Source: Nocardioides furvisabuli
GTDB taxonomy: Bacteria > Actinomycetota > Actinomycetes > Propionibacteriales > Nocardioidaceae
Reading direction: 5' to 3'
Length of the DNA stretch: 64,000 nucleotides
NCBI RefSeq assembly: GCF_021083185.1
Contig: NZ_JAIGQB010000001.1
Coordinates: 1 to 64,000, forward strand
The notes below the pieces were generated by a model, which did not search any database, had not been told where the DNA came from, and saw only the letters and a list, made by a program, of their open reading frames with translations. This document shows positions 17,272-28,180 of this stretch, piece by piece (positions within the stretch are counted from its first letter, which is position 1; the number at the start of each line of letters is the position of its first letter). The position numbers were made by a program, and so were the translations under genes.

Positions 17272-17606
17272 CGATGTCGACACACAGGTGGTTTGTCGTA
17301 GCTCAATTCGGCGAGAACGCCGAACCCGGGCTCGACGGCAGCCCAACCTCTCTGGCCCACGCCAAGGAGATGGGAACCGCGCGCACGGCGTGCGGTCTTG
17401 ACTGTTCGACCTGGGTGAAGTGGTGGGGCCAAGCGTTTCCCGTGCCGTCAGCAACCTCCTGCCGTCAGTGCCTCCTAGTCGTTACAACCCCCTCGAGCGC
17501 GCCAGCCAAGTGCGAGTCCGTATGGCACCGTCGGAAGCGAAAGTCCGACGTCGCGGTCAGCAATCCTGTCGACCCCCTCAATGCGAAGAAGGTGCGGATC
17601 AGGTGA
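17268..17606 (+). CDS. small Cys-rich protein, zinc-ribbon-like (paralog of the gene at 37116)
   Basis: 112 residues from GTG 17268 (overlapping the pdxS stop as GTGA); ATG 17265 and ATG 17274 are alternatives. RWFVVAQ is followed by HAKEMGT, then [19 protein letters not shown] and SCRQC. The arrangement CGxxC ... CxxC suggests a single zinc-binding ribbon. A second copy with the same motif order lies at 37116-37349. The 45 residues after SCRQC have no counterpart there and may be a fused or decayed tail. Its stop overlaps etfB, placing it in the pdxS-etfB operon. Function unknown. Confidence 0.65.
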
Positions 17607-18403
17607 ACATCGTTGTGTGTGTGAAGTACGTGCCGGACGCCACGGCCGACCGCAAGTTCGAGGACGACAACACCGTCGACCGCGTCGGTGTCGACGGCCT
17701 GTTGTCCGAGCTGGACGAGTACGCCGTCGAGCAGGCGCTGCAGTTCCGCGAGAAGCGCGAGGGCGAGGACATCACCGTCACCGCGCTCACCGTCGGCCCC
17801 GAGAAGGCCGTCGACGCGGTCCGCAAGGCGCTCCAGATGGGTGCCGACTCCGGCGTCCACGTGGTCGACGACGCGATCGCGGGCTCCGACTACCTCGGCA
17901 CCTCGCTCGTGCTGGCCAAGGCGATCGAGAAGATCAAGGCCGACACCGGCGCCGACCTCGTCATGTGCGGCATGGCCTCGACCGACGCCTCCGGCTCGGT
18001 CGTCCCGGCCATGCTCGCCGAGCGCCTCGGCCTGCCGCAGGTCACACTGGCCTCCGTGGTCGAGTCGCAAGGCGACCAGGTCCGCATCAAGCGCGACAAC
18101 GAGGGCTCGACCGAGGTCATCGGCGCGACCCTCCCGATCGTGCTGAGCGTGACCGACCAGTCGGGCGAGGCCCGCTACCCGTCGTTCAAGGGCATCATGG
18201 CCGCCAAGAAGAAGCCACTCGAGACCTGGTCGCTCACCGACCTCGGCCTCGACGCCGAGCAGGTCGGCCTGTCGGTGGCCTACACGCAGGTCGAGGACAC
18301 CACCGCCCGCCCGCCGCGCACCGCCGGCGAGGTCGTCACGGACGAGGACGGATCGGGCGCCACTGCGCTTGTCGAGTTCCTCGCGTCCAAGAAGTTCATC
18401 TGA
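17603..18403 (+). CDS. etfB: electron transfer flavoprotein subunit beta
   Basis: 266 residues. [18 protein letters not shown] at the N-terminus and the AMP-binding GADLVMCGMASTDASGSVVP region are typical. The C-terminal SFKGIMAAKKKPLETWSL segment matches the family. ETF takes electrons from acyl-CoA dehydrogenases and trimethylamine-dehydrogenase-type flavoproteins, both present in this window, and passes them to the quinone pool. GTG start overlaps the small upstream gene as GTGA. Confidence 0.95.
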   Translation: MNIVVCVKYVPDATADRKFEDDNTVDRVGVDGLLSELDEYAVEQALQFREKREGEDITVTALTVGPEKAVDAVRKALQMGADSGVHVVDDAIAGSDYLGTSLVLAKAIEKIKADTGADLVMCGMASTDASGSVVPAMLAERLGLPQVTLASVVESQGDQVRIKRDNEGSTEVIGATLPIVLSVTDQSGEARYPSFKGIMAAKKKPLETWSLTDLGLDAEQVGLSVAYTQVEDTTARPPRTAGEVVTDEDGSGATALVEFLASKKFI

Positions 18404-18561
18404 CAGGACCGGGCCGCCAAGAGCGGCCGTTACCCGAACCGCCGGGCGCCATTGCGTCGACTCTTGGCCGTCACTCACACCGACCCTCGTGATACGCCGC
18501 AATGGCGTCCGGCTCACCACAAGGCTGAAACGCCGCCTCCCAAACAAGAGGATCAGAAGCC

Positions 18562-19545
18562 ATGTCCGAAGTTCTTGTCGTCATCGACCACGCCGAGGGC
18601 GAGGTCAAGAAGCCGACCTACGAGCTGCTCACGATCGCGCGCCGACTCGGCGCGCCGTCGGCCGTGTTCTTCGGCTCGCCCGACCAGGGCGACGCCGTGG
18701 CCGAGAAGGTCAAGAGGTACGGCGCCGCGAAGGTCTATGTCATCGACGACGCCCCGATCAAGGGCTTCCTCGTGGCTCCGAAGGCCGAGGCGCTCCAGCA
18801 GCTCGTCGAGCAGGCGAGCTCGAACGGAGACCTGGCCGCGATCCTGCTGCCGTCGACCTTCGAGAACAAGGAGGTCGCCGCCCGCCTGGCGATCAAGATC
18901 GGCTCCGGCCTGATCACCGACGCGGTCGACGTCTCCGCTGGATCGGATGGGTCGGCGGTGACCACCCAGAGCGTCTTTGCCGGCAACTACACGGTGCAGG
19001 CGAAGGTCACCACCGGCACGCCGATCATCACGGTGAAGCCCAACTCGGCCGCGCCCGAGGAGGCCGAGGGCGCCGGTGCCGTCGAGGCGTTCGCCGCGAC
19101 GATCTCCGACGCCGCCAAGGGTGCGCAGGTCGTGGCCACACAGCCGCGTCAGTCCACCGGCCGTCCCGAGCTGACCGAGGCCGCGATCGTGGTCTCGGGC
19201 GGTCGTGGCACCGGCGGCAACTTCGAGCCGGTCGAGGGCTTCGCCGACTCGCTCGGTGCGGCCGTGGGCGCGTCCCGCGCAGCGGTCGACTCCGGCTGGA
19301 TGCCGCACGCGTTCCAGGTCGGCCAGACCGGCAAGACCGTGTCGCCGCAGCTCTACGTCGCCAACGGCATCTCCGGTGCGATCCAGCACCGCGCCGGCAT
19401 GCAGACGTCGAAGACGATCGTCGCGGTCAACAAGGACCCCGAGGCCCCGATCTTCGAGCTCGTCGACTTCGGTGTGGTGGGCGACCTCCACACCGTCCTG
19501 CCAGCGGCACGCCAACAGATCACCGACAGATCCGCCGCTCACTAG
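18562..19545 (+). CDS. etfA: electron transfer flavoprotein subunit alpha
   Basis: 327 residues. The FAD-binding C-terminal domain is clear ([53 protein letters not shown]). It pairs with etfB to form the FAD and AMP containing heterodimer. The 158-base spacer after etfB is longer than the usual few bases and contains no gene I can support. The ATG at 18562 follows AAGAGGATCAGAAGCC. Confidence 0.95.
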   Translation: MSEVLVVIDHAEGEVKKPTYELLTIARRLGAPSAVFFGSPDQGDAVAEKVKRYGAAKVYVIDDAPIKGFLVAPKAEALQQLVEQASSNGDLAAILLPSTFENKEVAARLAIKIGSGLITDAVDVSAGSDGSAVTTQSVFAGNYTVQAKVTTGTPIITVKPNSAAPEEAEGAGAVEAFAATISDAAKGAQVVATQPRQSTGRPELTEAAIVVSGGRGTGGNFEPVEGFADSLGAAVGASRAAVDSGWMPHAFQVGQTGKTVSPQLYVANGISGAIQHRAGMQTSKTIVAVNKDPEAPIFELVDFGVVGDLHTVLPAARQQITDRSAAH

Positions 19546-19610
19546 GAGACGTTGATGCCGACGATGTTCCTAATCCTGACCCGTGCCAGCGCGCCGATAC
19601 ACCGGCAGCC

Positions 19611-20600
19611 ATGACGACACCCCTGGCGGACCGCTTCGGCCGCGTGGCCACGGACCTGCGCGTGTCCCTGACCGACCGGTGCAACCTGCGGTGCAACTAC
19701 TGCATGCCGGCCGAGGGCCTCGACTGGCTCCCGACGGAGCAGACGCTGACCGACGACGAGATCGTCCGACTCATCACCATCGGTGTCAAGCGGCTCGGCA
19801 TCCGCGAGGTCCGCTTCACGGGCGGGGAGCCCCTGCTGCGCCGCGGGCTGGTCGACATCGTCAGCCGCACGCACGCCCTGGGCGTGGAGACGTCGCTCAC
19901 GACCAACGCCCTCGGCCTGTCGCGCACCGCGCAGGCCCTCGCCGACGCCGGCCTCGACCGGATCAACGCCAGCATCGACTCCGTGCGGCCCGAGACGTTC
20001 GCGACGATCACCCGCCGCGACCGGCTCAAGGACGTCGTCGCCGGCCTGGAGGCGGCCAAGGCCGCCGGCCTCGGACCGATCAAGCTCAACGCCGTGCTGC
20101 TGCGCGGGACCAACGACGACCAGGCGGCCGAGCTGCTGCGCTGGAGCATCGAGCACGGCTACGAGCTGCGCTTCATCGAGCAGATGCCGCTCGACGCCCA
20201 GCACGACTGGAGCCGCGCCGCGATGGTGACGGCCGACGAGATCTTCGACCAGCTGTCCGCGGAGTTCGCGCTCACCCCGCACGGCGAGCCGCGGGGGAGC
20301 GCCCCCGCCGAGCTGTTCGACGTCGACGGCGGCCCGGCCACGGTCGGCATCATCGCCTCGGTCACCCGCCCGTTCTGCGGTGACTGCGACCGGGTCCGCC
20401 TCACCGCGGACGGCCAGGTCCGCAACTGCCTCTTCGCGCGCGAGGAGTCCGACCTGCGTGCGGCGCTGCGCTCCGGCGCGACCGACGGAGAGATCGCCGA
20501 GCGCTGGGTCATCGCGATGCTAGGCAAGCGGGCCGGCCACGGCATCGACGACGTGACCTTCCTCCAGCCCGACCGCCCGATGTCCGCCATCGGCGGCTGA
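19611..20600 (+). CDS. moaA: GTP 3',8-cyclase MoaA (molybdenum cofactor biosynthesis)
   Basis: 329 residues, radical SAM enzyme. The N-terminal cluster motif is RCNLRCNYCMPAEG, and the second 4Fe-4S site at the C-terminus is FCGDCDRVRLTADGQVRNCL. The protein ends in Gly-Gly as full MoaA does. It catalyses the first step of molybdopterin synthesis from GTP. The remaining moa genes are absent here. The molybdenum hydroxylases at 49-58 kb and 63 kb are the local users of the cofactor, and pAO1 also carries moa genes beside its nicotine genes. Confidence 0.95.
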   Translation: MTTPLADRFGRVATDLRVSLTDRCNLRCNYCMPAEGLDWLPTEQTLTDDEIVRLITIGVKRLGIREVRFTGGEPLLRRGLVDIVSRTHALGVETSLTTNALGLSRTAQALADAGLDRINASIDSVRPETFATITRRDRLKDVVAGLEAAKAAGLGPIKLNAVLLRGTNDDQAAELLRWSIEHGYELRFIEQMPLDAQHDWSRAAMVTADEIFDQLSAEFALTPHGEPRGSAPAELFDVDGGPATVGIIASVTRPFCGDCDRVRLTADGQVRNCLFAREESDLRAALRSGATDGEIAERWVIAMLGKRAGHGIDDVTFLQPDRPMSAIGG

Positions 20601-20675
20601 CTGAGCCGGCCCGCCCCCGAATCGCGCTCTGATTACTACACCCCGAAGACGGCTACGTTCAGGGGCCGATGGTTT

Positions 20676-22608
20676 TCACGCGTCCATCAGGTCCATGAGG
20701 TCGGCGATGAAGGTCTCGTAGTCCGTCCCGGGCGTCGCCAGCCTCTGCACCCGACTCGACTCGGACAGCGTGACGATCATCTGGTCGAACACCTCGCGGA
20801 AGAGCCGCCGCTCATCGGCGTTGAACGCGACGAGCAGCACGAGCTTGACCTCACTCCCGCCCCATGCGATCGGCGCTTCGCTGATGTAGGCCGCGATGGC
20901 GGAGCGGTGGGCGTCCATCGTCATCGCGTGCGGCACGGCGAGTCCCTTGCTGAACGACGTGGGTGACATGGCCTCACGCTCGAGGACCTGGCCGAGGAAG
21001 GCGTCTCCCACCACACCCTGCGCCTGCATCGCCGCCACCAGGTGGGTGATGACCTCGTCGCGCTCCCGCCATGGCCCCCCGCTGAAGAAGAGCTCGCGGT
21101 CCACGAGCTGACGCAGCTGGTGGACTGCCCTCAGCCAGGAGGACCGACGACGGGCGGCCTGGACAGCCCCATGGATCGTGTCGAGGTCGTGCTGGGTGAG
21201 GAGCGGGCTCACGACCACCTGGCGCGCGGGATGCAGGTGCGGGATCTCGATGGGCGTGATGATGAGGTCTGCGTCGACACGCGACCAGTCCTGGTCGGCG
21301 GAGGTGTACGTCGCCACCACCCGTGCGCGGTCCCCGAGGCTCATGGCCAGCGCCTTCGACTGGTCCTCGTGCATCCGGTAGTACTTCGGCACCACGAGGG
21401 CCACGCTCGTCTGGTCCATGCGTTCGCGCTGGCGCTCGAGGCAGCCGCCGATGTGCAGCGCGATGAAGCTGATCTCGTCCTCGGAGACCGGCACGTCGAA
21501 CGCGAGCTCGACGTGCTGTGCGAAGTAGATCGCGAGCTCGTGCACGAGCGGATGGGCCTGCTTGATCTGAGCAGCCAGCGGGTTGCTGACCGGGCGACCG
21601 GCCGAGGCGCGCACCACGAGGTTGCGGATGTGCAGGCCGAGACCGGCAACCAGGGCTTCGTCCTCGATGTCGACGAGATAGTGCTTGCTGAGCTCCCTGC
21701 AGATCGTCCGCACCAGGACGACGTACCGCGCCGACCGCCGACATGACTGCGTCGCTGTCCACCACGTCGCCGAGGCGCAACGTGCTCTTGCTGGCGACCA
21801 CGGCCACGAGGGCCGCGGTCTCCCGCGGGTCGACCTCGACGCCGTACTGCGTCTCGGCGTACCTCACCAGGTCCTGCACAGCGCTGTTGATCCGATCGTC
21901 CGCCGCGGCGTGCACAGGGGCCGTGGTCACGGTGCGGTCCTCGGTGATCCGGTCGATCGCGATGACCAGATGGAGGACGAGGGTGTTGATCGCGTACTCG
22001 TTCACTTCAAGGCTGTAGCGGGAGAGCGACTGCAGCACGACCCGTTTGAGCTCGGCGACGTCGTACGAGGGGTAGGCCGCCTGTACGGCGTCGAGCTGCA
22101 GCAGCCGGGTCTGCGTGGTGGCCTGCGTGAGCGTGTGCCGGATGAGACGGCGCTTGTCGACCTCGGCGCCCTCGATGCGCAGCGACTCGCGGTCGCGGAC
22201 GAGGACGAGCCGGTACTGGGGGAGGAGGACGCGAGCCCGGCCGAGGTCGCTCTCGATCGTCGACGAGCTGACCTTGAGGCTCTCGGCGAGTTGGTGGACG
22301 TCGACGGCGGTCCCCGCCGACACCAGATCACGCAGCACCTGGTGCAGGCGCTCGGGCGCCCTCAGGGCTTTCGGCGGGTGGGAGAGCGGCACGAGCGTGG
22401 TCGGCGCCGACCGGGCAGCGGTCCCCAGCCGGTAGCCCCGGTGCGACGCCTCGACGAAGCCGGAACCGGTCGCTTCGTTGAGTGCCGTGACGTAGTTGCG
22501 CACGCTGCGCGTCGTAACGCCGAGGTCGGAGGCCAGGTCAGCGGCAGACACCCACGTGCCCGCCCCGCGCAGCCGAGCGACCAGTCGCTCGTGCCTATCC
22601 ATCGCCAC
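20676..22608 (-). pseudogene. PRD-type PTS-linked transcriptional regulator (MtlR/LicR-like), frameshifted
   Basis: Full length would be about 643 residues. N-terminal DeoR-type HTH (WVSAADLASDLGVTTRSVRN), a second HTH (VDVHQLAESLKVSSSTIESD), two PRD domains (second with HPLVHELAIYFAQHV and FIALHIGG), a IIB-like part and a C-terminal IIA-like domain with GLAVPHAM. One extra base in CC at 21726-21727 breaks the frame; deleting it joins AVMSAVGA to YVVLVRTICREL. It diverges from the PTS operon it probably controls in response to PTS phosphorylation. Either inactive or a sequence error; both halves look otherwise intact. Confidence 0.8.
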
Positions 22609-22784
22609 CTGACCTTCATCGCGCCCCGTCGTGGCACCAGTGTGGCGCGACAGTGCGGCGCAGGCGTCGTGTCGGCGTTCCGCAATCGCGGAAAGTGGTG
22701 TGGTGGTCGCCGGGCGGAGGTGGCCGCACGCTCATGACAGCAGGCTGGCCCTCCGAGGGTCACCACCTATGTCTAGGAGTGAGC

Positions 22785-23111
22785 ATGTCGCTGAGGATCC
22801 TCATCGTCTGCGGCGGGGGCGCTTCCAGCGGCTTCCTCGCGCAGGGAATGCGCAAGGCCGCCAAGAAGGACGGTGTTGACCTGACGGTCGAGGCGCGCAG
22901 CGAGACCGAGGTCGAGGAATACGTGGGCAAGGTCGATGTCGTGCTGGTCGGCCCGCACCTCGCGTTCATGTTCGACAGCATCCGCTCGCTCGTCGAGCCG
23001 CACGGGATCCAGGTGGCCCTCGTCCCCCAACAGGTCTACGGCCGCCTCGACGGCGCCGCCGCGTACAAGCTGGCGCAGGGTCTCGTCACCACGGAAGGGG
23101 TCCAGTCGTGA
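22785..23111 (+). CDS. PTS lactose/cellobiose-type component IIB
   Basis: 108 residues. ATG 22785 has TAGGAG seven bases upstream. The N-terminal ILIVCGGGASSGFLAQGM contains the phosphoryl-accepting Cys of the chitobiose/cellobiose IIB family. It receives phosphate from IIA and passes it to the sugar during transport through IIC. Its stop overlaps the IIC start by 4 bases. Confidence 0.88.
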   Translation: MSLRILIVCGGGASSGFLAQGMRKAAKKDGVDLTVEARSETEVEEYVGKVDVVLVGPHLAFMFDSIRSLVEPHGIQVALVPQQVYGRLDGAAAYKLAQGLVTTEGVQS

Positions 23112-24396
23112 ACCGCCTCGTGAACTACATGAACGACAGCTTCGCGCCGAAGGTCAACCGGCTCACCCGCAACGACTGGGTGCGCTCGATCCAGGACTCG
23201 ATCATGGCGGTGATGCCGCTGATCCTCATCGGCTCCCTGATCACGCTGATCTCGATCCTCAACGAGTACGCCGACTGGTGGCCGGACTTCTCGGGCATCA
23301 ACCGGTTCTCGTTCGGACTCATCGGGCTGTTCATCGCCTTCTTGGTGCCCTTCTACATGATGGAGCGCAGGGGGCACCGGGACCGTCGCCTCGTCGCCAG
23401 CGCCACCGGTGCGGCGGTCTTCCTCTATCTGCTGTCGCCGACGTTCAGCGAGGCCGGTGAGATCATCTTCCTCTTCGAGCGCTTCGGTGCCACCGGCATC
23501 TTCGCCGGCCTGATCGCGGGGCTCGCGGTGTCCGCCGTGATGGTCCTATCCGCGCGGCTCTCCCTGTTCAAGAAGTCGACCACGATGCCCGACTTCATCA
23601 TCGTGTGGTTCGACTCAATCCTGCCGATCATGGCCTGCCTTGTGGGCGCGTGGCTCACGGTGGACGTCTTCGGCGGCGACGTGTTCGCCGGACTGGTCAC
23701 CGCGTTCGAGCCGCTCACCGCGATCGCTCAGAGCTTCTGGGGCTTCGTGCTGATCTACTTCATCGGTGCGTTCCTCTACTCCTTCGGCATGAGCGCGTGG
23801 ATTATGTTCCCGCTGATCTACCCGCTGCAGCTGCAGGGCATTCAGGAGAACGTGGAGCTCGTGGCGTCGGGGCAGGACCCCACCAACTTCAACACCTATG
23901 AGGTGCTGTACTCGGGGTGGGTTGCCATTGGTGGCGTCGGGGCGACCCTGCCGTTGGTCATCATGATGGCCTTCATGGCGCGGTCCCAGCGCCTCAAGGC
24001 CATCGGTCGCGTCTCGCTGGTACCTTCGGTCTTCAACATCAACGAGCCCGTGGTCTTCGGCGCCCCGATCGCGTTCAACCCGATCCTGATGGTGCCGTTC
24101 TGGATCAACAGCATTCTCCCCCCGGCGCTGGTCTACGGCGCCTTGTCCTGGGGCCTGGCAGACATTCCGAGCAAGGTCTACCAACTCTGGTACACCCCGT
24201 TCCCCATCTCCACGTGGATCGTGTCCCCTGGCGTCGCTGGCCTGCTCCTGTTCGCCGTCATCTTCGCCCTTTCCACCGCCGTGTGGCTGCCGTTCCTGCG
24301 CGTCTACGACCTCCAGGTGCTCGACGAGGAGCGAGCTGAAGCCGCCGCGGCTGGTCTGACCCGTGTCGACGGATCAGTCCCTGCAGCAGAGTCCCT

Positions 24397-24400
<4 letters not shown>
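23108..24400 (+). CDS. PTS lactose/cellobiose-type permease IIC
   Basis: 430 residues with about ten hydrophobic membrane segments. The conserved family segment FNINEPVVFGAPIAFNPILM near residue 305 forms the sugar site, and the early SIMAVMPLILIGSLITLI helix is typical of CelB proteins. It imports a beta-disaccharide or beta-glucoside with phosphorylation. It overlaps both neighbours by 4 bases (GTGA). Confidence 0.92.
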
Positions 24401-26248
<1,848 letters not shown>

Positions 26249-26307
26249 ACCTGAGCTCGGTCTTGCCGGGACCGTCGACTGATGTCGAGCCGGCGTGCCG
26301 GAGATTC

Positions 26308-26439
26308 CTAGTTGACGCGAGGACGCCCGGCCACGGCTCGATCGAGGGCCGGAAGTTCGTCGCTGCCATGCCCCAGCGCGATCGCCTGGTCGAGAAGCCT
26401 GGCCACTGACCGGGGGACGCCGGGGCTGTCGTGCTGCTG
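26308..26439 (-). pseudogene. possible C-terminal remnant of an NAD(P)-dependent oxidoreductase
   Basis: About 43 minus-strand codons end in a stop and read VARLLDQAIALGHGSDELPALDRAV, which resembles the C-terminal helices of the hydroxyisobutyrate-dehydrogenase/imine-reductase superfamily (A-x-x-x-GHG-x-x-D-x-x-AL). A stop codon lies immediately upstream in frame, so no complete gene exists. The call rests on one short motif. The rest of 26249-26546 shows no gene. Confidence 0.3.
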
Positions 26440-26546
26440 CTCACTGTCGGTACTGCGTCAATCGCCGCACCCCGCTTCTGCGGATTTGGGCAAAAGCCCC
26501 ACGCCGTTGTCAGGGCACTGTCGGTTCCTCAACCTGAGGAGGAACG

Positions 26547-26663
26547 ATGTCGGAGATCGACAACTCGAATACCGCGGGCGAGGACGAGCAGCTTGAGCCG
26601 CCGGCCAAGCCGCCGGGCCCGCCGGGTCCCCCCGTGCCGGACCCAGACCAGCACGACGACTGA
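26547..26663 (+). CDS. 38-residue acidic proline-rich peptide
   Basis: The ATG is preceded by GAGGAGGAAC, one of the best Shine-Dalgarno sequences in the window. The peptide begins MSEIDNSNTAGEDEQLEPP and continues with PPGPPGPP before an acidic end PDQHDD. There is no Cys, no signal peptide and no membrane segment. It lies 60 bases before the NmrA-SnoaL gene and could be its leader, a small accessory peptide, or a ribosomally made precursor. I do not recognise it. Confidence 0.5.
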   Translation: MSEIDNSNTAGEDEQLEPPAKPPGPPGPPVPDPDQHDD

Positions 26664-26723
26664 TTCACCGATCGCACGAACCGTGTCGCGCTTGAGCTCG
26701 CAGACACGACGAGAGGGCCCAAT

Positions 26724-28031
26724 ATGAGCCAGGTACTGGTAATTGGCGCGCGAGGCAAGACGGGACGACACGTGGTGTCCGGGCTCGTCTCGCGTGGTGT
26801 GTCGGTAAAGGCGGCATCCCGCAATCCAGATGAGTTCGACGGCGGACACGGCGTCCCTACCAGATTCGAATGGCACGATGACTCGACCTGGGGGTCGGCT
26901 CTTAACGGCGTAGACGCCGTGTACTTGGTGAAGCCTGAGTCTGAGGATGTCGTCGATGTCGTGTCGCAGTTCGTGAGTCGAATGCAGGACGCCGGCGTAC
27001 GCCGACTCGTCTTGCTCTCCGAATGCGCGACTCAGACCCGCACCGACGACGTAGCGGAGCGTCGTGCAGAACTAGCGGTGGAGGCCACGAGTCTCGACTG
27101 GACCATTCTCCGCCCGAGCTGGTTCATGCAAGACATCATCGATGATGACTTCTTCGGGCCCATGATCCGCGACGACGGCATCATGGTCATGACCACCGGC
27201 GGGTCTGCTACTGCCTGGATCGACGCCCGAGACATCGCCCAGGTAGCTGTCGAATTGCTCATCTCTGGCGGCTACAGTCAGCAGGCGCTCGACCTGACGG
27301 GCCCGCAAGCGCTCACGCTGAGCGAGCTTGCTGACCACATCAGTGCCGCAAAGGGGACTCCCGTGCTGGGCGTCGAAGAGACGGTCGCCGACGCTGAGAG
27401 TCGTATGCGCCAAGACGGGTATGACGAGGACACCATCGCGTACCTGACCCGGATCGCTGTCAGCATCATCGATGGACACACCTCTACCGTCACGGGCCAC
27501 GTCGAGAGCATCACCGGGCACGCCCCTCGCACCCTCGAGTCCTTCTTGGCCGAGAACGAAGCACAGCTTCAGCCCTCGGCACCCACAGACACCTCCGAGA
27601 GTGCCGAGCAGAACCTCGCTGCAAAGAACGAGGCCCTCTTCAGGCGTCTGGTCGCTGCTTGGGCCAGGAGTGACTTCGACGCACTGCTCGACTGCTTCGC
27701 CGACGACATGATTTACACCGACATGCCCTTCCACGACGCACCCGTTGTGGGCAAACCCGCTTTCCGGCGACATGTCACCGACTACAACGCCCTGTTCGCC
27801 CACGGACACGTAGACGCCGAACTCGTGACAGTGGTCTCCACCGATTCGCACGTGGTCGGCGAGCTGTCATGTCGCGCCGTGTATGTCGGTCCCGGCGCGC
27901 CGACCGACGGAGTACCGGTCCATTGGTACGCCACACTCGTCGACACCGTTGTGGACGGCAAGGTGACCTCCGAGCACGCGTACTTCGACCCGACGGTATT
28001 CGCCAACGCTGTCCAGCACGTCACAGCGTGA
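26724..28031 (+). CDS. NmrA-type NAD(P)-binding protein fused to a SnoaL/NTF2-like domain
   Basis: 435 residues. Residues 1-285 form an atypical short-chain dehydrogenase of the NmrA/HSCARG group: Rossmann motif VIGARGKTGRHV, then VKAASRNPDEF, WTILRPSWFMQDI and DARDIAQVAVELL. After a Ser/Glu-rich linker, residues 305-430 form a SnoaL-like domain (ALFRRLVAAWARSDFDALLDC, VVGKPAFRRHVTDYNALF). The fusion suggests a reductase or redox sensor with a small-molecule pocket. GAGAGGGCCCAAT precedes the ATG. It heads the amine-catabolic stretch; the substrate is unknown. Confidence 0.75.
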   Translation: MSQVLVIGARGKTGRHVVSGLVSRGVSVKAASRNPDEFDGGHGVPTRFEWHDDSTWGSALNGVDAVYLVKPESEDVVDVVSQFVSRMQDAGVRRLVLLSECATQTRTDDVAERRAELAVEATSLDWTILRPSWFMQDIIDDDFFGPMIRDDGIMVMTTGGSATAWIDARDIAQVAVELLISGGYSQQALDLTGPQALTLSELADHISAAKGTPVLGVEETVADAESRMRQDGYDEDTIAYLTRIAVSIIDGHTSTVTGHVESITGHAPRTLESFLAENEAQLQPSAPTDTSESAEQNLAAKNEALFRRLVAAWARSDFDALLDCFADDMIYTDMPFHDAPVVGKPAFRRHVTDYNALFAHGHVDAELVTVVSTDSHVVGELSCRAVYVGPGAPTDGVPVHWYATLVDTVVDGKVTSEHAYFDPTVFANAVQHVTA

Positions 28032-28180
28032 CGATCTGCATCGCGAGGAGTCGTCTGGGAGAAACGGGGCGACCCCTCCTGCGTGACGTGACAGCGATTG
28101 TCGGATGACCGACATCCCAGACCTCAACTTAGCCGTCTTGGGTGGAAGTAGCTGTGAGCCGCTGAATCTACGTTGGCGAG

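Noticed and set aside
19611-20600. Radical SAM gene as a maturase for a peptide natural product, with the small ORF at 26547 as precursor
   Set aside because: The protein has both MoaA clusters, full MoaA length and the C-terminal Gly-Gly. It is molybdenum cofactor MoaA, and the small ORF is 6 kb away in another operon.
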